Source of the DNA: an uncultured Mucilaginibacter sp.
GTDB lineage: Bacteria > Bacteroidota > Bacteroidia > Sphingobacteriales > Sphingobacteriaceae
NCBI RefSeq assembly: GCF_946479965.1
Contig: NZ_CAMLHX010000031.1
Span: 1-45,126, forward strand
Reading direction: 5' to 3'
Length of the DNA stretch: 45,126 nucleotides
Part shown: one piece after another, positions 33,689 to 41,348 of the stretch
How positions within the stretch are numbered: the first letter of the stretch is position 1
How the letters are laid out: each line of letters starts with the position of its first letter
Made by a program: the position numbers and the translations under genes
Notes under the pieces: model-generated
Seen by the model: only the letters and a program-made list of their open reading frames with translations
The model's database searches: none
Told to the model about the DNA's origin: nothing

Positions 33689-35338
33689 ATGAAAAAACAG
33701 GAAAAGCTGTTTTACGTGCTTTTTATAATGCTTGCCTTTGTCGTTAATGTTAGCGGCATTAACCTCGCTTTTTTTACTGATGACCCCGGCCTGTATGCCG
33801 CCATCGCTAAAAACATGCTGTACAGACATGATTGGCTATCGTTATATAGTTACGGACAGGATTGGCTGGATAAACCCCATTTTCCGTTTTGGATGGCGGC
33901 TGCCAGTTTTAAACTGTTTGGTATAAGCGCCTGGGCGTACCGCCTGCCTGCTCTGCTGTTTTTTACCTTGGGACTGTGGTACACTTACCTTTTAGGCAAA
34001 AAATTCTATACACAGGAGATTGCGTTTGTGGCTGTGCTGATTGTGCTTGCATCGCAGTACGTTATAATGAGCAATACAGACGTGCGCGCTGAGCCGTACT
34101 TAATGGGCCTTATAACCGGGGCCATTTACCACATAACCGGACTTAACGACCGCTTTAATTATAAGGACCTGCTACTTGCCGCACTGCTAACTGCCTGTGC
34201 GGTTATGACCAAAGGGATATTTGTTCTGGTGGTTATTTATGGCAGTTTGCTGGGGCAACTCATTTTTCAGAAAAGGTTTGCAGAGGTGTTTTCTATAAAA
34301 TGGATAGGCTTGTTCTTGCTTACCTTGCTTTTTACCCTGCCGGAGCTGTATGCTTTATATATACAATTTGATCTTCATCCCGGGAAAACTGTTTTTGGCA
34401 GGCAAGGCGTATCCGGCATAAAATGGTTTTTGTGGGACAGCCAGTTTGGGCGCTTTGTAAACAGCGGGCCCATCAGTCAGCAAAAATCAGGCGATGTATT
34501 CTTCTATGTACATACCCTGCTTTGGGCGTTTGCTCCCTGGTGTTTGTTATTTTACTTCGCTTTGTATAGCCGCATATGCGGGATTATAAAAGGGGAAAAA
34601 CAAGCCGAGTATTACACCCTTGGCGGTGGCCTGCTTTTGTTGCTGTTGTTTTCGCTGTCGCGATTTCAATTGCCGTTTTATACAAATATCCTGTTTCCGC
34701 TGTTTGCCTTAATTACCGCGCCTTACTGCTTTGAACGCCTAAATGTTTGGGGCAGCCGCATAAGGATTATATCGTGGTGGTTATACATCGCGGCTTTCAC
34801 CCTAGGAGTATTCGCTATCAACTACTTTTTAAACATCAGCAGCTATGTGTTTTTGACCGTTGTTTGTGTGCTGTATTTTGCCTTGATATCTTATATAACA
34901 AATAGGGTTAAAAACGCGGTAAAGACTACTTTTTTTATCGCTGTCACAGCCGCGCTCTTTGCCAACTTTTATATAAACAATACCGTTTATCCTATACTTG
35001 GCTATTTTAACGGACAAATAGCCGCGGCGAAATATGTAAACCAGCCCAAGTTTAAAAGTTACAAAATATACTCCCTCAAACAACAAAACAACGTCTTCCA
35101 GTTTGAGTGCAACAGGCCGGTGGGCTATATGCCCCTGGAAAGCTTAAAAGGATCGTTGCCCGCAAACGCCATCTGCTACGCTAACCAGCAATCGGTTGAC
35201 TATCTACGGCAGCAAAATATTCCCTTCGAAATATTAGGTCTTTTCCCCAACTATCCGCAGGAGCGGATACTGCCAGCCTTTGTTAATGCAGCAGAACGGA
35301 ATACCGTGTTAGATAAGGTCTACCTCATTAGCAAGTAA
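33689..35338 (+). CDS. ArnT-like glycosyltransferase (GT39/83 type)
   Basis: A 549-residue membrane enzyme with about 11-12 helices. The first periplasmic loop has the family's acidic motif (FFTDDPGLYAAIAKNML, about 29-45) and DWLDKPHFPFWMAA, which match lipid-linked sugar transferases of the ArnT/PMT fold. They move a sugar from a polyprenyl phosphate to a lipid or protein outside the membrane; the acceptor is not visible. It ends directly before element C. Confidence 0.9.
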   Translation: MKKQEKLFYVLFIMLAFVVNVSGINLAFFTDDPGLYAAIAKNMLYRHDWLSLYSYGQDWLDKPHFPFWMAAASFKLFGISAWAYRLPALLFFTLGLWYTYLLGKKFYTQEIAFVAVLIVLASQYVIMSNTDVRAEPYLMGLITGAIYHITGLNDRFNYKDLLLAALLTACAVMTKGIFVLVVIYGSLLGQLIFQKRFAEVFSIKWIGLFLLTLLFTLPELYALYIQFDLHPGKTVFGRQGVSGIKWFLWDSQFGRFVNSGPISQQKSGDVFFYVHTLLWAFAPWCLLFYFALYSRICGIIKGEKQAEYYTLGGGLLLLLLFSLSRFQLPFYTNILFPLFALITAPYCFERLNVWGSRIRIISWWLYIAAFTLGVFAINYFLNISSYVFLTVVCVLYFALISYITNRVKNAVKTTFFIAVTAALFANFYINNTVYPILGYFNGQIAAAKYVNQPKFKSYKIYSLKQQNNVFQFECNRPVGYMPLESLKGSLPANAICYANQQSVDYLRQQNIPFEILGLFPNYPQERILPAFVNAAERNTVLDKVYLISK

Positions 35339-35344
35339 CAACAG

Positions 35345-35543
35345 GTGTTTCACAAAAATATGAAACACAGGTGAAACGGATGAAACGCTTTTATTCGTAA
35401 TCTCTTTAATATAAGACCTTTGCAATTTCGCATGAAACAGAATGAAACTACTTATTCGTCAGTAAGTTTAGCTTCAAATATTACACAAACCACTTATTAT
35501 CAACTAATTGTCAAATAGTAGTTTTTTGATTGAAACGTGAAAC
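35345..35543. repeat. Hexamer-iterated 3'-end element, copy C (GTTTCA type, reversed)
   Basis: On the minus strand GTTTCA occurs at 35538-35543, 35531-35536, 35443-35448, 35433-35438, 35381-35386, 35372-35377 and 35361-35366, with the inverted copy at 35347-35352. Steps are 7, 10, 9 and 11 bp, and the gap from the second to the third pair is 52 bp, as in copy A. GTGTTTCA/TGAAACAC (35345-35352 and 35361-35368) form an 8-bp hairpin that starts 7 bp after the glycosyltransferase stop. Confidence 0.8.
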
Positions 35544-35566
35544 GCGAAAACGCCCTCAGGACGCAA

Positions 35567-36727
35567 TCATTTGTGCTCCTCATCAATACGATAAACCAAA
35601 AACAAGATCATCAAACCCAACAAAGAGATCAAACCAAATGATGCGCGCAGGCTAAGTGCTTCGGCAACAAAACCCACAAATGGCGGGACCAGCAGAAAAC
35701 CCAAATAGCCAATAGATGATATGGATGCCAGAGCGGTACCGCTACTCATTGTTTTTGAACGCCCGGCCATTTGAAAAACCATTGGCACTACGCACGATAC
35801 GCCGAAACCTACCATGATAAAACCCAGCGCCGCTATCAGTTGATTTGGAAATATTACCGATAACAGCAAGCCAATAAATATTAACACCCCGCTGCCGCGA
35901 AGCACATTCTTAATACCAAAGCGGTTAACAATCGCGTCGCCAACAAAACGGCCAAGCGTCATGGCTATCATATAAACAACAAACCCCTCGGTAGCGTTGC
36001 CTTTTGATACATGTATAACCTTTTCGAAATACACTCCGCTCCAGTCGTACATAGTATTTTCGCAGGCCATACAGCAAAAACAGATGAGCGCGAAGATGAT
36101 CAACGATTTTTCGGGAAGTGAGAACAGTTTTCGCTTGGGCTGCACTATGGGCGGCTGATATATAGTGCCCGAAATGAACCAGAATGAGCAAATTATAAGT
36201 AAAATACTTACTGCCGGTAAATGGTAGAAGGTGCTTATACCATAATGCACCGCGAAATATCCAATAGCAGCGCCGGCAAAACCCGCAAGGCTCCATATGC
36301 CGTGAAAATTGGCCATTATGGAACGATCATACAACGACTGCACAGCTACTGCCTGCGCGTTGGTAGATATATTGAACAAATTGCGGGTGGCACCCAAAAA
36401 GAACAATACCACCACCAATTGCCACACTGTATTGCAAAACCCAAGCAGGCCCAGATCAATAGCAAATAATACCCCACCAACCAACATAACTGTGCGACTG
36501 CTAAATTTGCTTAGCATTTTACCGGTTACCGGTACGGTGAGCATTAAGCCAACTGGTGTAGCCAACAAAATGCCGCCTAACTCAGCTTCGTTTAAATTAA
36601 ATTGTTTTTGAATATCAGGAATACGCGATGCCCAGGTGGCAAAACCAAGGCCGGATAGGAAAAAGAAAACGGCATTTGCCAGGCGCAGTTGCCGAGGCGT
36701 TCTATGTTCGGTTGATTTTTTTAGCAC
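35567..36727 (-). CDS. MFS transporter
   Basis: A 386-residue transporter of the major facilitator superfamily with 12 predicted helices. Near the N-terminus, ANAVFFFLSGLGFATWASRIPDIQKQFNL resembles the FucP/YbjJ-like branch; loop 2-3 has GKMLSKFSSRTVMLVGG. The substrate is unknown. It is followed (on the other side of its stop) by the first pair of element C hexamers. It starts 54 bp from the end of the EamA gene on the same strand. Confidence 0.93.
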   Translation of the reverse strand: MLKKSTEHRTPRQLRLANAVFFFLSGLGFATWASRIPDIQKQFNLNEAELGGILLATPVGLMLTVPVTGKMLSKFSSRTVMLVGGVLFAIDLGLLGFCNTVWQLVVVLFFLGATRNLFNISTNAQAVAVQSLYDRSIMANFHGIWSLAGFAGAAIGYFAVHYGISTFYHLPAVSILLIICSFWFISGTIYQPPIVQPKRKLFSLPEKSLIIFALICFCCMACENTMYDWSGVYFEKVIHVSKGNATEGFVVYMIAMTLGRFVGDAIVNRFGIKNVLRGSGVLIFIGLLLSVIFPNQLIAALGFIMVGFGVSCVVPMVFQMAGRSKTMSSGTALASISSIGYLGFLLVPPFVGFVAEALSLRASFGLISLLGLMILFLVYRIDEEHK

Positions 36728-36781
36728 AATTGATGCAAATTTACAGCAATGGGCTTAAATTATTCTATAACGCTCCAAAAA

Positions 36782-37195
36782 CTAAAATATCAGCACTAAG
36801 GTGCCGCTAACAATAAGCGCAGTTGCAATGCCGGTTTTTAAAGTTATTTGTTCGCCTAAAAACAATGCCGCTAATATAATAGCCAGCGCAACGCTCAATT
36901 TATCAACGGGTGCGACCTGAGAAACCTTTCCTAATTGCAAAGCCTTAAAATAACAAAGCCATGATAATCCTGTTGTAATTCCCGATAGAATAAGGAATAT
37001 CCAATTCTGGCGGCTTAGCGAGGTAATTGCGTTGCCTGTTCCTTTAAAAGCAACTATTGTCCAAGCCAAAACCACTATAACAACAGTTCGAATAGCAGTA
37101 GCCAAATCTGAGTCTATTCCCTTGATCCCCACCTTTGCAAACAATGCTGTCAGGGCTGCAAAAAGTGCCGATAGTAAAGCGTATATCCACCACAT
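36782..37195 (-). CDS. EamA-family half-size transporter
   Basis: A 137-residue inner-membrane protein with five helices and one EamA domain (WWIYALLSALFAALTALFAKVGI at the N-terminus, VAPVDKLSVALAIILAALFLGE near the C-terminus). Full-length drug/metabolite exporters carry two such domains, so this half-size form probably works as a dimer. The substrate is unknown. It is divergent from the desaturase gene across a 364-bp gap that holds a duplicated 36-bp box. Confidence 0.9.
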   Translation of the reverse strand: MWWIYALLSALFAALTALFAKVGIKGIDSDLATAIRTVVIVVLAWTIVAFKGTGNAITSLSRQNWIFLILSGITTGLSWLCYFKALQLGKVSQVAPVDKLSVALAIILAALFLGEQITLKTGIATALIVSGTLVLIF

Positions 37196-37245
37196 GATTT
37201 ATTTTATAATTGTTTATAGACAAAAGAGGAGAAATTACCTTAATT

Positions 37246-37281
37246 ATCACAAATAAAAATTTTATAACTTTTATGTAAAAT
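37246..37281 (+). repeat. 36-bp direct repeat, distal copy
   Basis: This AT-rich 36-bp unit begins ATCACAAATAAAAATT and differs from 37450-37485 at a single base. Both are in the gap between the EamA gene and the desaturase. Between the two lie three TTGGCTCAT-like words (about 37336-37373). Confidence 0.85.
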
Positions 37282-37449
37282 CCAGCCTGTGGTCGGTGTT
37301 GTCACCGCACCACATAGAATGATAGATTCCTTATTGGCTCATTATTAGTTCTTATTGGTTCATATCGGCTCATTTTTATTCCGAATCCTGATAATTAACA
37401 TCAAAAAATCCTTACCTCACAGCTTCTAAGTAGCCATTTTATGACGTTT

Positions 37450-37485
37450 ATCACAAATTAAAATTTTATAACTTTTATGTAAAAT
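37450..37485 (+). repeat. 36-bp direct repeat, proximal copy
   Basis: Same unit as 37246-37281, 204 bp downstream, 35 of 36 bases identical, and 75 bp before the desaturase ATG. It may be a duplicated promoter or protein-binding site. Confidence 0.85.
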
Positions 37486-37559
37486 TTTATAATTATTATT
37501 GGAAATTGGAGTTTGTATAGGATAGGCGAACCTGAATTTGAATATTTCTCTTATAAAAA

Positions 37560-38561
37560 ATGGCTAAAAAAACTGATTTTGTTTACTCAGAAGTTTCTGA
37601 ACCACACCGTAAACGCACTAAGCAAATTTTAAAGGAATTTCCTGATCTGAGGAACCTGATAGGCAAAAATCCCAACACAATTTGGGCTATAATTGGCTTG
37701 GTATCCTTTCAGTTAGTTTTGGCTTGGTTGCTTCGCGATCAATCATGGTGGCTGGTATTTGGCGCAGCTTATTTTTTAGGTGCCTTTGCAGATCACGCCC
37801 TTTTTGTAATGATACACGAATGTGCTCATCAACTACTATTTAAAAGCAGATCTGCTAATCGTTGGGCCGGTATTTTTGCCAATATGCCGCAAATTTTCCC
37901 AAGCTCCATATCATTTGAGCGATACCATATAAAGCATCACTCGTTTCAGGGTGTGCATGAGCTGGACGCCGATCTACCCAACAAATGGGAAGCAAAACTG
38001 ATAAACAACTCGTTTTTAGGCAAAGCGCTTTGGCTGCTTTTCTACCCACTGTTCCAGGTTTTCCGTTTATCGCGCTTACGCGAAATACAAACATTTGATA
38101 TTTGGATAGTAACCAACTTATTGGTGCAGGTAGCTTTTACAGCTGTTATATATTACTTTATGGGATGGCACGCATTAGCGTTCCTGCTGTTAAGCTTTTC
38201 GTTCTCGGTAGGTTTGCATCCGCTGGGTGCACGCTGGGTACAGGAGCATTACTTAACCCATAGTGTTGAGCAGGAAACTTACAGCTATTATGGCGGCCTT
38301 AACCTGGTAGCTTTTAACGTGGGCTTCCATAACGAGCACCATGATTTTCCTTCTATCCCATGGAACAAGCTTCCGCAGATAAAGAAAACAGCGCCGGCAT
38401 ATTATGATACGCTGTTCTACCATAAATCGTGGACCAAGTTATTCTTCCGCTTCCTTTTCGACAAAGAGATATCGCTTTTTAACCGCATACTGCGTAAAGA
38501 AAGAGGTAAAGTGGCTTTGACCGATGTGTCAAAACCTGACGTTGAAATGCAGATCCAATAA
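37560..38561 (+). CDS. Sphingolipid (dihydroceramide) desaturase-like fatty acid desaturase
   Basis: A 333-residue membrane di-iron desaturase. The three histidine boxes are complete: His86-Glu-Cys-Ala-His90, His123-Ile-Lys-His126-His127 and His257-Asn-Glu-His260-His261. The sequence around them closely follows eukaryotic dihydroceramide delta-4 desaturase (DES1): the N-terminal YSEVSEPHRKRTKQILKEFP, the SISFERYHIKHH box, and ETYSYYGGLNLVAFNVGFHNEHHDFP. Such enzymes put a double bond in the sphingoid base of dihydroceramide. Sphingobacteriaceae make sphingolipids, so this is plausible, but the bacterial substrate is not shown. There is no sphingolipid synthesis gene beside it. Confidence 0.9.
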   Translation: MAKKTDFVYSEVSEPHRKRTKQILKEFPDLRNLIGKNPNTIWAIIGLVSFQLVLAWLLRDQSWWLVFGAAYFLGAFADHALFVMIHECAHQLLFKSRSANRWAGIFANMPQIFPSSISFERYHIKHHSFQGVHELDADLPNKWEAKLINNSFLGKALWLLFYPLFQVFRLSRLREIQTFDIWIVTNLLVQVAFTAVIYYFMGWHALAFLLLSFSFSVGLHPLGARWVQEHYLTHSVEQETYSYYGGLNLVAFNVGFHNEHHDFPSIPWNKLPQIKKTAPAYYDTLFYHKSWTKLFFRFLFDKEISLFNRILRKERGKVALTDVSKPDVEMQIQ

Positions 38562-38597
38562 ATTATTCTGTCTTAATTTTTAAGCTATTTTTTCGCT

Positions 38598-39515
38598 ATG
38601 TTGTTCCCCCGGATAAGCAGAAGCAGAAAGCTTAAATACATAGCTGTAGTAGTCATCTTTTTATTTGTTGGAGCTTTCGCCCGTCACCGCTATTTACTTA
38701 GCAAGATCACCATAACGGGCCAGCTACAGAATAAAGCTATGAGCGAAACATCGGGCATGGCGGCATCAGGTATTAACGACCAATTATTTTATGTACATAA
38801 TGACAGCGGCGATGGTAGCCGCTTTTTTGTTATAAACGCCGAAGGAAAGCTTTTTAATACTATTTCCTACCAAGGTAATCCCTTGTTTCCGACAGGCGTT
38901 TACGATTGCGAAGACATGGCCGTGGGGCCGGGACCAAAAGCCGGGAAAAGTTACATTTATATAGGTGATATGGGCGACAATTCTTTTAAAAGGCCCGCCA
39001 TTACTATTTACAGAATGGAAGAAAAAGAGGCGCTGCTTGACGGAACTACCAAAACAGTAAAAGCAATGCCCATTTATTTGAAATATCCTGACAGTCCGAA
39101 GGACGCCGAAACACTGATGATAGATCCGCTGGAGAAACTGCTTTACATAGTAACCAAACGTGGCGATGCGGTGGGTGTTTATACAGCCCCTTTAAATTCA
39201 GCACCGGGTGACACCGTTACGCTAACCAAAAAATGCACGTTAACTTTTAGCGGCATAAAACCTTTAAAATGGATAACTGCCGGCGATATATCAAAAGACG
39301 GGAAACACATCTTACTAAAAAGCTACCAGGAGATCTACTACTGGGAACGCCGCGACAATGAAACTGTATGGCAGGCCATGCAAAGAAAACCGTTTAACCC
39401 ACATTACGAAGAAGAAAAATTAGGCGAAGCCATTGCTTTTGGTGCCGACGGCAGGGGCTTTTATACCACCAGCGAAGGTGTGTTTGCCCCGATATATTAT
39501 CATAAAACACCATAA
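38598..39515 (+). CDS. Membrane-anchored beta-propeller-like protein
   Basis: A 305-residue protein with an N-terminal signal anchor (residues 12-27 after RSRKLKY) and an extracytoplasmic domain of beta-propeller type, with repeated segments such as LFYVHNDSGDGSRFFVINAEGK, CEDMAVGPGPKAGKSYIYIGDMGDN, AETLMIDPLEKLLYIVTKRGD and GEAIAFGADGRGFYTTSEG. Such domains bind ligands or sugars; no active site is seen. It follows the desaturase by 36 bp on the same strand and may share its transcript. Confidence 0.75.
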   Translation: MLFPRISRSRKLKYIAVVVIFLFVGAFARHRYLLSKITITGQLQNKAMSETSGMAASGINDQLFYVHNDSGDGSRFFVINAEGKLFNTISYQGNPLFPTGVYDCEDMAVGPGPKAGKSYIYIGDMGDNSFKRPAITIYRMEEKEALLDGTTKTVKAMPIYLKYPDSPKDAETLMIDPLEKLLYIVTKRGDAVGVYTAPLNSAPGDTVTLTKKCTLTFSGIKPLKWITAGDISKDGKHILLKSYQEIYYWERRDNETVWQAMQRKPFNPHYEEEKLGEAIAFGADGRGFYTTSEGVFAPIYYHKTP

Positions 39516-39568
39516 GCCTTTTAAAAAGAATTTCTATATTTAATGCACCGAAAAAAACTAAAATAGTT

Positions 39569-39922
39569 ATGAAGAAAAAATTATCTATTGCAGCACTACT
39601 TGTTTGCTGCGTTACTGTTGCTTTTGCAGCATTTGCAGATCTATCCGGAAAATGGAAAGGCACATTAAAATTTGGCGACATGGAAATCCCGCTTAATTAT
39701 ACTTTTAAAGTGGATGGCGAAAAACTAACCGGCTCAATTGGCTCTGACCAGGGTGAAAACCCGATTTCTGAGGGTAAAATAAAGGGAAATGATTTTTCAT
39801 TTTCTTTAGATTTTAACGGAGAAAAAATACCTCATACAGGTACGTACTATGGTGATTCTACCATTGTCATTTCTGAATTTCAGGGTCAGAAAAACCGTGT
39901 TAAACTTACCCGCGCCCAGTAA
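39569..39922 (+). CDS. Small exported protein, tandem family member 1
   Basis: A 117-residue exported protein. Signal peptide MKKKLSIAALLVCCVTVAFAAFA, then a beta-rich domain (DLSGKWKGTLKFGDMEIPLNYTFKVDGEKLTGSIG...GKIKGNDFSFSLDFNGEKIPHTGTYYGD) like a small lipocalin-type barrel. It is the first of three head-to-tail copies. The closing KLTRAQ is kept in all. The family is not known to me by name. Confidence 0.82.
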   Translation: MKKKLSIAALLVCCVTVAFAAFADLSGKWKGTLKFGDMEIPLNYTFKVDGEKLTGSIGSDQGENPISEGKIKGNDFSFSLDFNGEKIPHTGTYYGDSTIVISEFQGQKNRVKLTRAQ

Positions 39923-39998
39923 CAGAGTTTTAAATCGATTTGTCGTTGGATAAGCTCCAATGACAATTAAAGCATTAAACCGAAAACCAAAAGTAATT

Positions 39999-40352
39999 AT
40001 GAAAAAAAGAATTTCAATTATTGCAGCACTTGTTTGCAGCTTTGTTGTTGCACTTGCAGCATTTGCCGACCTAAATGGAAAATGGAAAGGCACATTAAAA
40101 TTTGGCGACAATCAAATTGACCTGACCTACACTTTTAAAGTTGATGGTGAAAACCTGACAGGTACTATAGGCACAGGGCAGGGCGAATTCCCCATTGCTG
40201 AAGGAAAAATAAAGGGCAACGATTTTTCTTTCTCACTTGATTTTAACGGAACCAAAATACCTAACACAGGTAAATATTATGGCGATTCAACCATTATAAC
40301 ACAAGATTTTAATGGCAACAAAACCAATATTAAACTTACCCGTGCGCAATAA
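39999..40352 (+). CDS. Small exported protein, tandem family member 2
   Basis: A 117-residue copy, start ATG 39999 (MKKRISIIAALVCSFVVAL...FA); a frame from 39960 adds 13 residues before the signal peptide and is rejected. The body matches member 1 closely (GKWKGTLKFGDNQIDLTYTFKVDGENLTGTIG, GKIKGNDFSFSLDFNGTKIPNTG). It is preceded by a CCGAAAACC leader motif. Confidence 0.82.
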   Translation: MKKRISIIAALVCSFVVALAAFADLNGKWKGTLKFGDNQIDLTYTFKVDGENLTGTIGTGQGEFPIAEGKIKGNDFSFSLDFNGTKIPNTGKYYGDSTIITQDFNGNKTNIKLTRAQ

Positions 40353-40400
40353 ATATTAAACCGAAAAATCCCTTAAAATAAAACCGAAAACCCAATTATT

Positions 40401-40754
40401 ATGAAAAAAAGACTATCAATCATTGCGCTGCTTGTTTGCAGCTTTGCAGTTGCATTTGCAGCATTTGCCGACCTGAATGGAAAATGGAAAGGCACATTAA
40501 AATTTGGCGACTTTGAATTGCCGCTTACTTATACTTTTAAAGTTGATGGCGAAACTGTAACCGGCGCCTGCACTACTGATCAGGGCGACCTTCCTATCTT
40601 AAACGGCAAGATCAAAGGAAGTGATTTCACATTTGCCTTAGATATTCAAGGACAACAAATGCCGCAAACCGGTAAATTCTATGGTGATTCAACCGTTATT
40701 ACTTCTGAGTTCCAAGGCCAAAAAACCCGCGTTAAATTAGTGCGCGCTCAATAA
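40401..40754 (+). CDS. Small exported protein, tandem family member 3
   Basis: A 117-residue copy (MKKRLSIIALLVCSFAVAF...FA), with GKWKGTLKFGDFELPLTYTFKVDGETVTGACT. It has diverged more in the middle (GDLPILNGKIKGSDFTFALDIQGQQMPQTG). The CCGAAAACCC leader is kept. A terminator follows. Confidence 0.82.
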   Translation: MKKRLSIIALLVCSFAVAFAAFADLNGKWKGTLKFGDFELPLTYTFKVDGETVTGACTTDQGDLPILNGKIKGSDFTFALDIQGQQMPQTGKFYGDSTVITSEFQGQKTRVKLVRAQ

Positions 40755-40774
40755 CAGCATTAAATTAAAAAGAG

Positions 40775-40800
40775 AAGGCCTGCAATTTCTTGCAGGCCTT
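40775..40800 (+). terminator. Rho-independent terminator
   Basis: An 11-bp stem (40775-40785 with 40790-40800), TTTC loop and a run of seven Ts. It closes the cluster of three exported paralogues. Confidence 0.93.
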
Positions 40801-40806
40801 TTTTTA

Positions 40807-40838
40807 TTTGCTTTTACCCCTGTCCTACGCTACTTTTG
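40807..40838 (+). promoter_or_regulatory. Bacteroidetes-type promoter
   Basis: TTTG (40807-40810), a 20-bp spacer, and TACTTTTG (40831-40838) match the Bacteroidetes consensus TTTG-N19-TAnnTTTG. The start point should fall at about 40843-40845, that is on the ATG at 40844, so the mRNA may be leaderless. Confidence 0.75.
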
Positions 40839-40843
40839 CAGCA

Positions 40844-41215
40844 ATGTTAAACCGTGTTACTGCCATAGTGTTATTGGTTGCGCTGCTTTCGGCCAATTTT
40901 TCGCGCTTGTTTGTTTATGCCGGTTTTGAACTGAACAAAAAATACATTGCAACCCAACTTTGCGAGAACAGAGATAAACCACTGCTGCATTGCGACGGGC
41001 ACTGTTACTTTATGAAAAAAGTTAAACAGGTGCAGGAAAAAGAAAAAAGCAATGAGCGCCAAACGCAAAAAAGCTTGTTTCAGGAAGTTTTTGTAAAATC
41101 ATCCAGCTCAGTAAAGTTCTTTTCGCAGGTAGTTAATACCATAGCTACACCTTATAAAATGGCCGGGACCACATCTTCCCCGCTTGGCGTGTTCCAGCCT
41201 CCGCAATTAGCGTAA
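40844..41215 (+). CDS. Small exported protein with HCxGHC metal-binding-like motif
   Basis: A 123-residue protein, ATG 40844. Signal peptide-like start (MLNRVTAIVLLVALLSANF), then CENRDKPLLHCDGHCYFMKKVKQ, a cysteine and histidine cluster (about 46-57) typical of small Bacteroidetes proteins found upstream of TonB receptors for metals or siderophores. The rest is helical and rich in Lys, Glu and Ser. A metal-binding role is inferred. It heads an operon with the receptor and PepSY protein and has a clear promoter. Confidence 0.8.
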   Translation: MLNRVTAIVLLVALLSANFSRLFVYAGFELNKKYIATQLCENRDKPLLHCDGHCYFMKKVKQVQEKEKSNERQTQKSLFQEVFVKSSSSVKFFSQVVNTIATPYKMAGTTSSPLGVFQPPQLA

Positions 41216-41313
41216 TAATTCCTTTCTCTTAGTGCATTTTTAATCAACGGACTGCCTTGCTTTGCCGTTTGATCAAATCGTACGCTTAAGTACTCCACTA
41301 TTTTATGCTAATC

Positions 41314-41332
41314 AAGGGAGAAGATCTCCCTT
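41314..41332 (+). promoter_or_regulatory. Leader hairpin before the TonB receptor
   Basis: AAGGGAGA (41314-41321), loop AGA, TCTCCCTT (41325-41332): a strong 8-bp hairpin without a T-run, 16 bp before the GTG start of the receptor. It could affect translation or mRNA stability. Confidence 0.5.
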
Positions 41333-41348
41333 AACAACAAACACTTAG

